Shown: one piece after another, positions 1-5,687 of the stretch
Layout: each line of letters opens with the position of its first letter
Position numbering within the stretch: the stretch's first letter is position 1
Assembly: GCA_017353825.1 (NCBI GenBank)
Contig: JAFMSC010000296.1
Coordinates: forward strand, 1-5,687
Direction: 5' to 3'
DNA: 5,687 nucleotides
DNA from: Hyphomicrobiaceae bacterium
GTDB lineage: Bacteria > Pseudomonadota > Alphaproteobacteria > Rhizobiales > Hyphomicrobiaceae
Translations under genes and position numbers: made by a program
The notes under the pieces: generated by a model
What the model saw: only the letters and a program-made list of their open reading frames with translations
Databases searched by the model: none
Told to the model about the DNA's origin: nothing

Positions 1-340
1 CGGCGTCAACGATGCCCCGGCGCTGGCGGCGGCCGACCTGGGCCTGGCCATGGGCACCGGCACCGACGCGGCGATGCAGAGCGCCGGCGTCACCTTGGTC
101 AAGGGCGACCTCAACGGCATCGCCCGCGCGCGGCGCCTGTCGGCGGCGACCATGGCCAACATCCGCCAGAACCTGCTCTTCGCCTTCGTCTACAACGCCG
201 CGGGCATTCCCATCGCCGCCGGAGTGCTCTACCCGGCGTTCGGCCTCCTGCTCTCGCCGGTGATCGCAGCGGCAGCGATGGCGGCCTCCTCGGTCAGCGT
301 GATCGCCAACGCGCTGCGCCTCAACCGCATTGAGATTTGA
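1..340 (+). CDS. copA: Copper-translocating P-type ATPase, C-terminal fragment (gene enters from the left)
   Basis: This is the C-terminal end of an inner-membrane P1B-type ATPase that exports monovalent copper (Cu+) at the cost of ATP. The first full codon is at base 2, and 112 residues are visible before the TGA at 338-340. The fragment opens with GVNDAPAL (fragment residues 1-8), the hinge motif at the end of the ATP-binding/phosphorylation domain. MGTGTDAA and a KGDL segment follow. Two membrane helices come next. The first carries the Tyr-Asn pair (64-65) and the second carries MAASS (93-97). In this family, YN in helix 7 and MxxSS in helix 8, together with an upstream CPC, form the Cu+ transport site, so the metal is copper or silver rather than zinc or cadmium. 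The CPC motif, the DKTGT phosphorylation site and any N-terminal metal-binding domains lie outside the window. The gene converges on the small lipoprotein gene at 551-700. The family call is secure; the symbol is by family resemblance. Confidence 0.93.
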   Translation, partial: GVNDAPALAAADLGLAMGTGTDAAMQSAGVTLVKGDLNGIARARRLSAATMANIRQNLLFAFVYNAAGIPIAAGVLYPAFGLLLSPVIAAAAMAASSVSVIANALRLNRIEI

Positions 341-550
341 GGCGCCGCCGTCGAGGCAAGGGATCAGGAAAACCTCCTAATGCGTCAAAGCGCTGCGCGG
401 CAGTCTGATCGGGACCTGCGGATCACATGAGGGCCAGCGGCCAAGCGTGCCGCGCACACGGGCCGGACACATGACCTGCACCCGACGGCAAACTGAACGC
501 CAAACAACCTTGACCCGCGAGCGTCGTCCACACATGACCCGGTGCTAGAG
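341..550. other. Convergent intergenic region, no gene seen
   Basis: This 210-base gap separates the copA stop (+ strand) from the stop of the small lipoprotein gene (- strand), so it should hold the 3' ends of both transcripts. I find no credible coding region in it. A short GC stem is possible (gcggc at 437-441 pairing with gccgc at 449-453, 7-base loop), but no T-run follows on either strand, so I do not call an intrinsic terminator. The 7-mer cacatga occurs three times and is listed separately. Confidence 0.5.
424..539. repeat. Three copies of cacatga, two within a 10-base direct repeat
   Basis: The word cacatga occurs at 424-430, 468-474 and 531-537. The second and third copies extend to the identical 10-mer acacatgacc (467-476 and 530-539), 63 bases apart. 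The copies lie in the convergent gap, not in front of a gene, so a promoter-operator role is unlikely. They may be chance or a decayed repeat. Confidence 0.3.
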
Positions 551-700
551 TTAGGGGCCGCCGGTCTTGGGCTCGTAGGAGTCCATGTAGCGGTCGTGGC
601 TGCGCTTGTATGCCTGTGGGTCAGTGGGACCGCCCTGGCAAGCTGTAAGCGCGAGCACCAGGGTCCCCGCGGCTGCAACCAGCAATAGAGCCTTCTTCAT
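551..700 (-). CDS. Small predicted lipoprotein (49 aa), function unknown
   Basis: This short gene has the ATG complement at 698-700 and a TAA stop at 551-553. A strong Shine-Dalgarno (GAGGAGA, complement of 705-711) ends four bases before the ATG. The 49-residue product starts MKK, has a hydrophobic stretch (about residues 4-17), and then a textbook lipobox Leu-Thr-Ala-Cys at 18-21. Signal peptidase II would cleave before Cys21, leaving a lipidated mature peptide of only 29 residues. That peptide is polar, rich in Tyr, Asp, Lys and Pro, and ends KTGGP. Residue +2 after the Cys is Gln rather than Asp, which by the E. coli rule favours the outer membrane. It follows the SDR gene on the same strand after a 113-base gap, so it may have its own promoter. 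I recognise no family or function. The start, ribosome binding site and lipobox agree well enough that I regard it as a real gene. Confidence 0.8.
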   Translation of the reverse strand: MKKALLLVAAAGTLVLALTACQGGPTDPQAYKRSHDRYMDSYEPKTGGP

Positions 701-813
701 GTCGTCTCCTCTTCGCCTAGCAGTCGTGCGATTCGTGCGCCTCGTCCATCCAGCGTCAGCGTTATCAACCGGCGCCGCGCCCTCGTCGGGCTGCCGCGCG
801 CAGCAGTCGCCCC
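701..813 (-). other. Gap between SDR stop and lipoprotein start, possible small hairpin
   Basis: This 113-base stretch holds the leader of the lipoprotein gene. A perfect 5-base GC stem with a 5-base loop lies at 790-804 (gctgc / gcagc), 10-24 bases beyond the SDR stop codon. It has no T-run, so it could stall or stabilise the SDR transcript end but is not a standard intrinsic terminator. On the - strand TTGATA occurs further downstream, but no convincing -10 element sits at the right spacing. A separate promoter for the lipoprotein is plausible but not shown. Confidence 0.3.
705..711 (-). promoter_or_regulatory. Ribosome binding site of the small lipoprotein gene
   Basis: On the - strand this reads GAGGAGA, four bases before the ATG at 700. 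The near-perfect anti-Shine-Dalgarno match is one of the main reasons to accept such a short gene. Confidence 0.75.
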
Positions 814-1578
814 CTAGGCGATTGTCACCCCGCCGTCCGCGACGATGACGGCCCCGGTTATGAACGACGCCGCCCTAGAGGCAAGGAACGCCACGATGCC
901 GCCAATCTCGTCGGGCTCGCCGATACGCCTGAGCGGCGTCACGGCCAGACGCGGCTTCAGGGCTTCGGCGTTCTCCCACAGGGCGCGTGCGAAGTCGGTC
1001 TTGACGAGGCCAGGCGCAACGCAGTTGACGCGCACGTTCTTCCACCCCCATTCGGTCGCCAGGCTGCGCGCGAGCTGGAAATCGGCGGCCTTGGAGATGC
1101 CGTAGGCGCCCAGCATCGCGCTGCCGCGCAGGCCGCCGATCGACGAGACGATGACGATGCTGCCGCCGCCCTTCTCGGCCATGGCCGGAATCGCTCGGTT
1201 GCAGAGCCACAGGTTGCTCTTGATGTTGGAGCTCATGATCTTGTCGAAGGCCTCATCGGAGATGCCTGCGAGCGGCCCGAAGTAGGGATTGACGGCCGCG
1301 TTGCACACGAGCGTATCGATCTTGCCCCAGTGCTTCAGCGTGCCGTCGATCAGGCCCTCAACCTCGGCCTTGCGCGAGATGTTGCAGGCAATGACGAGAG
1401 CCTCGCCGCCGGCCTTGCGGATCGCCGCCGCCGCCGCCTCGCAGGCATCTGCCTTGCGGCTGGAGATCACCACCTTGGCGCCCAGCCCGGCCATGGTCTC
1501 GGCCGCCGAACGGCCGATGCCGCGGCTCGAGCCGGTGATGACCACCACCTGGCCGGTCAGATCGAACGGGTTGTGCAT
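814..1578 (-). CDS. SDR-family NAD(P)-dependent oxidoreductase
   Basis: This is a complete classical short-chain dehydrogenase/reductase of 254 residues, typical for the family. It is a cytosolic enzyme that would interconvert a hydroxyl and a keto group on an unidentified substrate. The Rossmann glycine motif TGSSRGIG is at 15-22 and the NAA motif at 93-95. The catalytic tetrad is Asn118, Ser146, Tyr159 and Lys163, with Tyr-x-x-x-Lys intact and the usual 13-residue Ser-Tyr spacing. The PG motif is at 189-190 and the C-terminus ends with a typical ADGG stretch. Arg41-Lys42 after the second strand suggests a preference for NADP(H), as in the DHRS4/FabG-like group. I chose the ATG complement at 1576-1578 because GGAGGAG lies nine bases upstream. 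A longer in-frame start at 1635 would add 19 residues and overlap the upstream gene. The gene starts 22 bases after the membrane protein stop and is probably co-transcribed with it. Being next to acyl-CoA genes hints at a hydroxyacyl or alcohol substrate; this is inference. Confidence 0.93.
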   Translation of the reverse strand: MHNPFDLTGQVVVITGSSRGIGRSAAETMAGLGAKVVISSRKADACEAAAAAIRKAGGEALVIACNISRKAEVEGLIDGTLKHWGKIDTLVCNAAVNPYFGPLAGISDEAFDKIMSSNIKSNLWLCNRAIPAMAEKGGGSIVIVSSIGGLRGSAMLGAYGISKAADFQLARSLATEWGWKNVRVNCVAPGLVKTDFARALWENAEALKPRLAVTPLRRIGEPDEIGGIVAFLASRAASFITGAVIVADGGVTIA

Positions 1579-1587
1579 GGCGTGGTG

Positions 1588-1594
1588 CTCCTCC
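1588..1594 (-). promoter_or_regulatory. Ribosome binding site that sets the SDR start
   Basis: On the - strand this reads GGAGGAG, nine bases before the ATG at 1578. It decides for the shorter 254-residue SDR against the upstream in-frame ATG at 1635. It lies in the 22-base gap after the stop codon of the membrane protein gene, which fits translation of both from one message. Confidence 0.75.
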
Positions 1595-1600
1595 GACAGA

Positions 1601-1978
1601 TCATTGTGCTCGAGTAAGTATTGCTGTGCGAACAAGCCGAGTCACGAACCGTCCCAGCGTCCATCCCACCCCACAGATGATGATGAACAGGGCGAGCAGA
1701 AGACCAACCACCGCCAGATCCGTTTCTGAGATGTGAGGCGACATCCACCGCGAGAGCAGCAGAACCAAGTTGAGTGTCGTTGCACCAAGCGCGAGGGACT
1801 GGGCTATCCACAAGGGTCGCCGGACCGCCCCGAGCACGAAGGAGCCTGCAAGCGCAACCAGCGCAAGCCGCCCGAAAGGGGGATAACTCTCGCTAACAAG
1901 CGCCAAGGCCACAGACACAAATAGAGAAACGCCTGCCAAAGCGCCGGCTAACACACTCACCAGGTCGTAAACCGGCAT
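1601..1978 (-). CDS. Hypothetical four-helix integral membrane protein
   Basis: The predicted product has 125 residues from the ATG complement at 1976-1978. Four hydrophobic segments are visible, at about 3-28, 35-52, 55-76 and 85-112. Short charged links (RRP near 53-55, SETD near 82-85) and a basic C-terminal tail join or follow them, as expected for a small inner-membrane protein. I see no catalytic motif, no metal ligands and no signal cleavage site, and I do not recognise a family. The start is uncertain: an in-frame ATG at 2044 would add 22 mostly polar residues, has no Shine-Dalgarno, and would overlap the divergent ligase region. The ATG at 1978 has only a weak G-rich stretch upstream. 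Codon use is unlike the flanking genes: by hand count about 47 of 125 codons end in A or T, including TTA, CTA and ATA. The first 226 codons of the acyl-CoA dehydrogenase have only about 20. It probably forms a leftward unit with the SDR gene. The coding call is fairly sure, the function unknown. Confidence 0.68.
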   Translation of the reverse strand: MPVYDLVSVLAGALAGVSLFVSVALALVSESYPPFGRLALVALAGSFVLGAVRRPLWIAQSLALGATTLNLVLLLSRWMSPHISETDLAVVGLLLALFIIICGVGWTLGRFVTRLVRTAILTRAQ

Positions 1979-2084
1979 CCAGCCCCCAGTCTTGCCCTTT
2001 ACGTTAACGTGTTGCCAGAAGCGAACCTCACCCTTAACTTGCATGGATCATAGAGACCGGCCCGACATTTACACAAGGACGGCG
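1979..2084. promoter_or_regulatory. Divergent intergenic region, probable promoters for both directions
   Basis: With the preferred starts, this 106-base region lies between the leftward membrane protein/SDR unit and the rightward acyl-CoA operon, so it should carry both promoters and any operator. It is less GC-rich than the coding sequence around it. A perfect 10-base palindrome, acgttaacgt, sits at 2001-2010. On the + strand TTGCCA (2012-2017) and TTAACT (2034-2039), 16 bases apart, form a weak sigma-70-like pair with a poor -10 element. Neither is good enough to call alone. No riboswitch or known operator is recognised. Confidence 0.45.
2075..2079 (+). promoter_or_regulatory. Ribosome binding site that sets the pimA start
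   Basis: AAGGA lies five bases before the ATG at 2085. The other in-frame starts, TTG at 1992 and ATG at 2043, have no Shine-Dalgarno. Their translations also add residues that look unlike the family, so 2085 is preferred. Confidence 0.6.
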
Positions 2085-3779
2085 ATGGGAGAGGAGCGGC
2101 CCTGGCCCTGGGAGAAGAGCTACCCACCCGGTGTGTGCTGGGACGCACCGCTGGCGATTGCGACCCTTCCAGAGATGTTCGATGCCTTTACGGCGCGGTG
2201 GGGGGGCAAGCCGGCGCTCGAATACCGCGACCGCAAGACCACCTACGCGGAGCTGCGCGCCGCCGTCGACAGCGCGGCCTCCGGCCTCATGGACCTGGGC
2301 GTCGGCCCGCGCACGGCCGTCGCCCTCTACCTGCCCAACACGCCCTACCATCCCATCGCGTTCTTCGCCGTGCTGCGGTGCGGGGGCCGCGTCGTGAACC
2401 TGTCGCCGCTCGACGCCGAGCGGGAGCTGGCTTTCAAGCTCAAGGACTCCGGGGCCAGGCTCCTGGTGACCACCAATGTCGGCGTCATGGCGTCGATGGC
2501 GCTGAAACTTAAGGCCGACGGGCTTGTCGACCAGGTCATTGTTGGCGACGATGCCGCCTTTGGCCCCTCGGCGCTCCCCACCACGCCCATCGCCGCGGAT
2601 GCGCCCGTCATCAGCTTTGAGAGGCTCAACGAGGACGGCGCCGACCGGTTGCCGCGGGAGTGGCCGCGGCTCGATGTTGAGGACATCGCGCTCCTGCAAT
2701 ACACCGGCGGCACGACCGGCCGTCCCAAGGGCGCAATGCTCACGCACGCCAACCTTTCCGCCGCAGCCGCCATCTACAAGGCCTGGAGCGACCCGCAGCG
2801 CATCTCGGCGCCCGGCGAGGACAAGGTGATCTGCGTCCTGCCCCTGTTCCACATGTACGCCCTGAGCGCAGTGATGCTGCGCTGCCTCTGCGAAGGTAAC
2901 GAGTTGATGCTGCGCCCGCGCTTCGACGTGGCCACCACGCTCAACGACATCGAAGTTAAGCGTGCTACCATGTTCCCCGGCGTGCCCACCATGTGGATCG
3001 CCCTCTCCAACACGCCCGGCATCGAGCAACGCGATTTCTCCTCGCTGCGCCGCGTCAGCTCTGGCGGCGCGCCGCTGCCCATAGAGGTGGCCGAGCCGTT
3101 CCGCCGGCTCACCGGCCACGCTCTGGGGGGCGGCTGGGGCATGACCGAGACCTCGCCTGCCGGCACCAGCGTGCCGCTCAACTGCTCGCCCGAGAAGACC
3201 GGGACCGTGGGGCTGCCGATGCCCGGCATCGCGATGGACATCGTAGCCCTGGACAACCCGCGCCGCCGGCTGCCGCCCGGAGAGAAGGGTGAGATCCGCA
3301 TCAAGGGCCCCAACGTCACCAAGGGCTACTGGAACGCGCCGCAGGAGACGGCCGCCGCCTTTGTCGAGGGCTATCTGTTGACGGGCGACATCGGTACCAT
3401 GGACGAGGACGGCTACTTCTATGTGGTGGACCGCAAGAAGGACATGCTCGTCTCAGGCGGCTTCAACGTGTATCCGCACGCGATCGAGGAGGCGATCTAC
3501 GAGCACCCGGCCGTGGCCGAGGTGGTCGTGATCGGTGTGCCCGACGCCTACCGCGGCGAAGCCGCCAAGGCGTTCGTGCAGCTCAAATCGGGCGCCGTTG
3601 GCTTCACGCTCGACGAGCTGCGTGCCTTCCTGGCCGACAAGCTCGGCCGGCACGAGCTGCCGCATCACCTGGAATTCCGCGACGCCCTGCCGAAGACGGC
3701 CGTCGGCAAGCTGTCCAAGAAGGAGCTGATCGCCGAGGAGCGACACAAGCAAGCTGCCGCCCGGTCTGCCGCCGAATAA
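2085..3779 (+). CDS. pimA: Acyl-CoA ligase (AMP-forming), pimeloyl/dicarboxylate-CoA ligase type
   Basis: This cytosolic adenylate-forming enzyme makes an acyl-AMP from a carboxylic acid and ATP, then transfers the acyl group to CoA. The product has 564 residues, normal for the family. The ATP-binding P-loop YTGGTTGRPKG is at 206-216. The GMTE motif is at 352-355, within GGGWGMTETS. TGD is at 433-435. The hinge region DRKKD is at 449-453, followed by SGGFNVYP. The C-terminal catalytic lysine is Lys542 in PKTAVGK. All key residues are present. The N-terminus (ERPWPWEKSYPPGV) resembles PimA-type and long-chain ligases and supports the start at 2085. The gene is the first of a rightward operon; the thiolase starts 33 bases after its stop. 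The ligase-thiolase-dehydrogenase order matches pimABC of R. palustris, which handles C7-C14 dicarboxylates and some fatty acids. Substrate is inferred from context, and a medium- or long-chain fatty acid is an alternative. A run of seven G at 2200-2206 spans codons 39-41. Confidence 0.92.
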   Translation: MGEERPWPWEKSYPPGVCWDAPLAIATLPEMFDAFTARWGGKPALEYRDRKTTYAELRAAVDSAASGLMDLGVGPRTAVALYLPNTPYHPIAFFAVLRCGGRVVNLSPLDAERELAFKLKDSGARLLVTTNVGVMASMALKLKADGLVDQVIVGDDAAFGPSALPTTPIAADAPVISFERLNEDGADRLPREWPRLDVEDIALLQYTGGTTGRPKGAMLTHANLSAAAAIYKAWSDPQRISAPGEDKVICVLPLFHMYALSAVMLRCLCEGNELMLRPRFDVATTLNDIEVKRATMFPGVPTMWIALSNTPGIEQRDFSSLRRVSSGGAPLPIEVAEPFRRLTGHALGGGWGMTETSPAGTSVPLNCSPEKTGTVGLPMPGIAMDIVALDNPRRRLPPGEKGEIRIKGPNVTKGYWNAPQETAAAFVEGYLLTGDIGTMDEDGYFYVVDRKKDMLVSGGFNVYPHAIEEAIYEHPAVAEVVVIGVPDAYRGEAAKAFVQLKSGAVGFTLDELRAFLADKLGRHELPHHLEFRDALPKTAVGKLSKKELIAEERHKQAAARSAAE

Positions 3780-3800
3780 GCCGCCGCCCCCCCCGCAGGA

Positions 3801-3805
3801 AAGGA
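3801..3805 (+). promoter_or_regulatory. Ribosome binding site of the thiolase gene
   Basis: AAGGA lies seven bases before the ATG at 3813, with a second AGGA immediately upstream. A run of eight C at 3787-3794 precedes it in the 33-base intergenic gap. I see no terminator there, which supports co-transcription with the ligase. Confidence 0.6.
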
Positions 3806-3812
3806 CCGCCCC

Positions 3813-4994
3813 ATGGTCGATGCTGTCATCGTTTCCACCGCCCGCACGCCCATCGGCAAGGCCGTGCGCGGCGCCTTCAACCTCACGCATGGCGCCGATC
3901 TGGGCGGGCACGTCATCGCCAACGCGGTGAAGCGCGCCGGCGTCGAGCCAGGCGACGTTGAGGACGTGACCATGGGCTGCGCCAATCCCGAGGGCGCCAC
4001 CGGCGGCAACATCGCGCGCCAGTGTGCCATTCGCGCAGGCCTGCCGGTCACAAGCGCCGCGCAAACCATCAATCGCTTCTGCTCCTCAGGCCTGCAGGCG
4101 ATCGCGCTGGCGGCGCGCAGCATCACCCAGGACGGCGTGCCGGTGGCCGTGGCAGGCGGGCTTGAGTCCATCTCGCTCGTGCAGATGAACCTCAATACGA
4201 AGTTCTATCGCAACGAGTGGATCGTGGAGCACAAGGGCGCCCTCTACATGCCGATGATCGAGACCGCCGACGTCGTCGCGCGGCGCTACGGCATCTCGCG
4301 CCAGGCCCAGGACGAGTATTCCCTCGCCAGCCAGCAGCGCACGGCGGCGGCCCAGAAGGCAGGGCGGCTCGACGCCGAGATGGTGCCCATGACCACGGTT
4401 ATGCAGGTCGAGAACAAGCAGACCAAGGAGATCTCCCAGCGCACCGTCACCCTGGAGCGGGATGAGGGCAACCGTCCCGACACGACGCTTGAAGGCCTCG
4501 CGAAGCTCCAACCCGTGCGCGGCGACGACCAGTTCATCACGGCCGGCAACGCCAGCCAGCTCTCCGACGGCGCCTCCGCCTGCGTGCTGATGTCGGACAG
4601 GGAGGCGGCAAAACGCAACATCAGGCCGATGGGGGTCTTCCGCGGCTTCGCCGTGGCGGGCTGCGAGCCCGACGAGATGGGCATCGGCCCGGTATTCGCG
4701 GTGCCCCGCCTGCTTGAGCGCACCGGCCTCAAGATGGACGACATCGGCCTGTGGGAGCTGAACGAGGCGTTTGCCAGCCAGGTCATCTACTGCCGCGACA
4801 AGCTCGGCATCCCCATGGAGAAGCTCAACGTTGACGGCGGCGCCATCTCGATCGGCCACCCATACGGGATGTCGGGCGCGCGCATGACCGGCCATGCGCT
4901 CGTCGAGGGCAAGCGCCGCGGCGCGAAATACGCCGTGGTGACCATGTGCATCGGCGGCGGCCAAGGAGCCGCGGGCCTGTTCGAGATCGTCTGA
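3813..4994 (+). CDS. pimB: Acetyl-CoA C-acyltransferase (beta-ketothiolase), PimB type
   Basis: This enzyme of 393 residues, the usual thiolase length, cleaves a 3-ketoacyl-CoA with CoA to give acetyl-CoA and a shortened acyl-CoA. It is the last step of a beta-oxidation round and acts in the cytosol. The nucleophilic cysteine is Cys90 in NRFCSSGLQAI. GGLESIS is at 115-121, NEAF at 317-320, the catalytic histidine is His349 in GHP, and the second acid/base cysteine is Cys379 in CIGGGQG. All catalytic residues are present. Two motifs vary: GGLESIS where many thiolases have GGMESMS, and GHPYGMSGAR where GHPLGxSGAR is common. The insert around 124-150 (MNLNTKFYRN onwards) is in the covering-loop region and may help set chain-length preference. 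The gene lies between the ligase and acyl-CoA dehydrogenase genes, and its stop is 15 bases from the next ATG. A degradative role is favoured over acetoacetyl-CoA synthesis because of this context. The symbol rests on gene order and family resemblance. Confidence 0.92.
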   Translation: MVDAVIVSTARTPIGKAVRGAFNLTHGADLGGHVIANAVKRAGVEPGDVEDVTMGCANPEGATGGNIARQCAIRAGLPVTSAAQTINRFCSSGLQAIALAARSITQDGVPVAVAGGLESISLVQMNLNTKFYRNEWIVEHKGALYMPMIETADVVARRYGISRQAQDEYSLASQQRTAAAQKAGRLDAEMVPMTTVMQVENKQTKEISQRTVTLERDEGNRPDTTLEGLAKLQPVRGDDQFITAGNASQLSDGASACVLMSDREAAKRNIRPMGVFRGFAVAGCEPDEMGIGPVFAVPRLLERTGLKMDDIGLWELNEAFASQVIYCRDKLGIPMEKLNVDGGAISIGHPYGMSGARMTGHALVEGKRRGAKYAVVTMCIGGGQGAAGLFEIV

Positions 4995-4995
4995 G

Positions 4996-5002
4996 GGAGG
5001 AG
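4996..5002 (+). promoter_or_regulatory. Ribosome binding site of the acyl-CoA dehydrogenase gene
   Basis: GGAGGAG begins one base after the thiolase stop codon and ends seven bases before the ATG at 5010. Such tight packing indicates that the two genes share a transcript and may be translationally coupled. Confidence 0.7.
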
Positions 5003-5009
5003 ACGCCCC

Positions 5010-5687
<678 letters not shown>

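Noticed and set aside
437..453. GC hairpin as a transcription terminator for copA
   Set aside because: The stem is only five pairs and no T-run follows on either strand; GC-rich DNA gives many such stems by chance.
385..678. Open frame of 97 codons on the - strand overlapping the small lipoprotein
   Set aside because: It is in another frame from the lipoprotein, which has a much better start, ribosome binding site and signal peptide. Its composition looks random.
1289..1729. Open frame of 146 codons on the + strand opposite the SDR gene
   Set aside because: It is antisense to a complete SDR with intact active-site residues, and its translation shows no domain.
2034..3119. Long open frame of 361 codons on the - strand opposite the ligase gene
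   Set aside because: It lies wholly antisense to a ligase with every conserved motif. Its translation is His/Arg/Gly-rich low-complexity sequence typical of shadow frames in GC-rich DNA.
3787..3794. Run of eight C between ligase and thiolase genes as a phase-variation switch
   Set aside because: It is intergenic and upstream of the ribosome binding site without altering its spacing to the ATG, so a length change would have little effect.
3453..4064. Open frame of 203 codons on the - strand across the ligase-thiolase junction
   Set aside because: It overlaps both real genes antisense, has no family resemblance and no convincing ribosome binding site.

Overview
The window is a GC-rich stretch of bacterial chromosome. 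Codons mostly end in G or C, Shine-Dalgarno sites are strong (GGAGGAG), and the gene families point to a proteobacterium, most likely an alphaproteobacterium related to Rhodopseudomonas, Bradyrhizobium or Rhodospirillales. The lineage is inferred from family resemblance and base composition; no marker gene is present.

Layout from left to right. (1) Bases 1-340, + strand: the last 112 codons of a copper-exporting P1B-type ATPase (CopA-like). (2) Bases 341-550: a convergent intergenic gap with no gene that I can support. (3) Bases 551-700, - strand: a 49-residue predicted lipoprotein with a clear lipobox and a strong ribosome binding site, short enough to be missed by a length cut-off. (4) Bases 814-1578, - strand: a complete short-chain dehydrogenase/reductase with all catalytic residues. 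(5) Bases 1601-1978, - strand: a four-helix membrane protein of unknown function, 22 bases upstream of the SDR gene on the same strand, with codon use clearly unlike its neighbours. (6) About 1979-2084: a divergent intergenic region that probably holds promoters for both directions. (7) Bases 2085-5687, + strand: a tight operon of an acyl-CoA ligase, a thiolase and an acyl-CoA dehydrogenase that runs off the right end.

The rightward operon matches the pimA-pimB-pimC order of the pimFABCDE dicarboxylate (pimelate) degradation operon of Rhodopseudomonas palustris. The ligase would activate a dicarboxylic or fatty acid to its CoA ester with ATP. The acyl-CoA dehydrogenase would introduce the 2,3 double bond; the PimC type normally pairs with a PimD small subunit, expected just beyond the right edge. 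The thiolase would release acetyl-CoA. The hydratase/3-hydroxyacyl-CoA dehydrogenase (PimF) that opens the R. palustris operon is not upstream of the ligase here. The divergent leftward genes sit in its place.

I see no CRISPR array, insertion sequence, tRNA, rRNA or phage gene, and no convincing novel multi-gene system. The points most worth a second look are the small lipoprotein, the compositionally odd membrane protein, the absence of pimF at its expected place, and the divergent control region.
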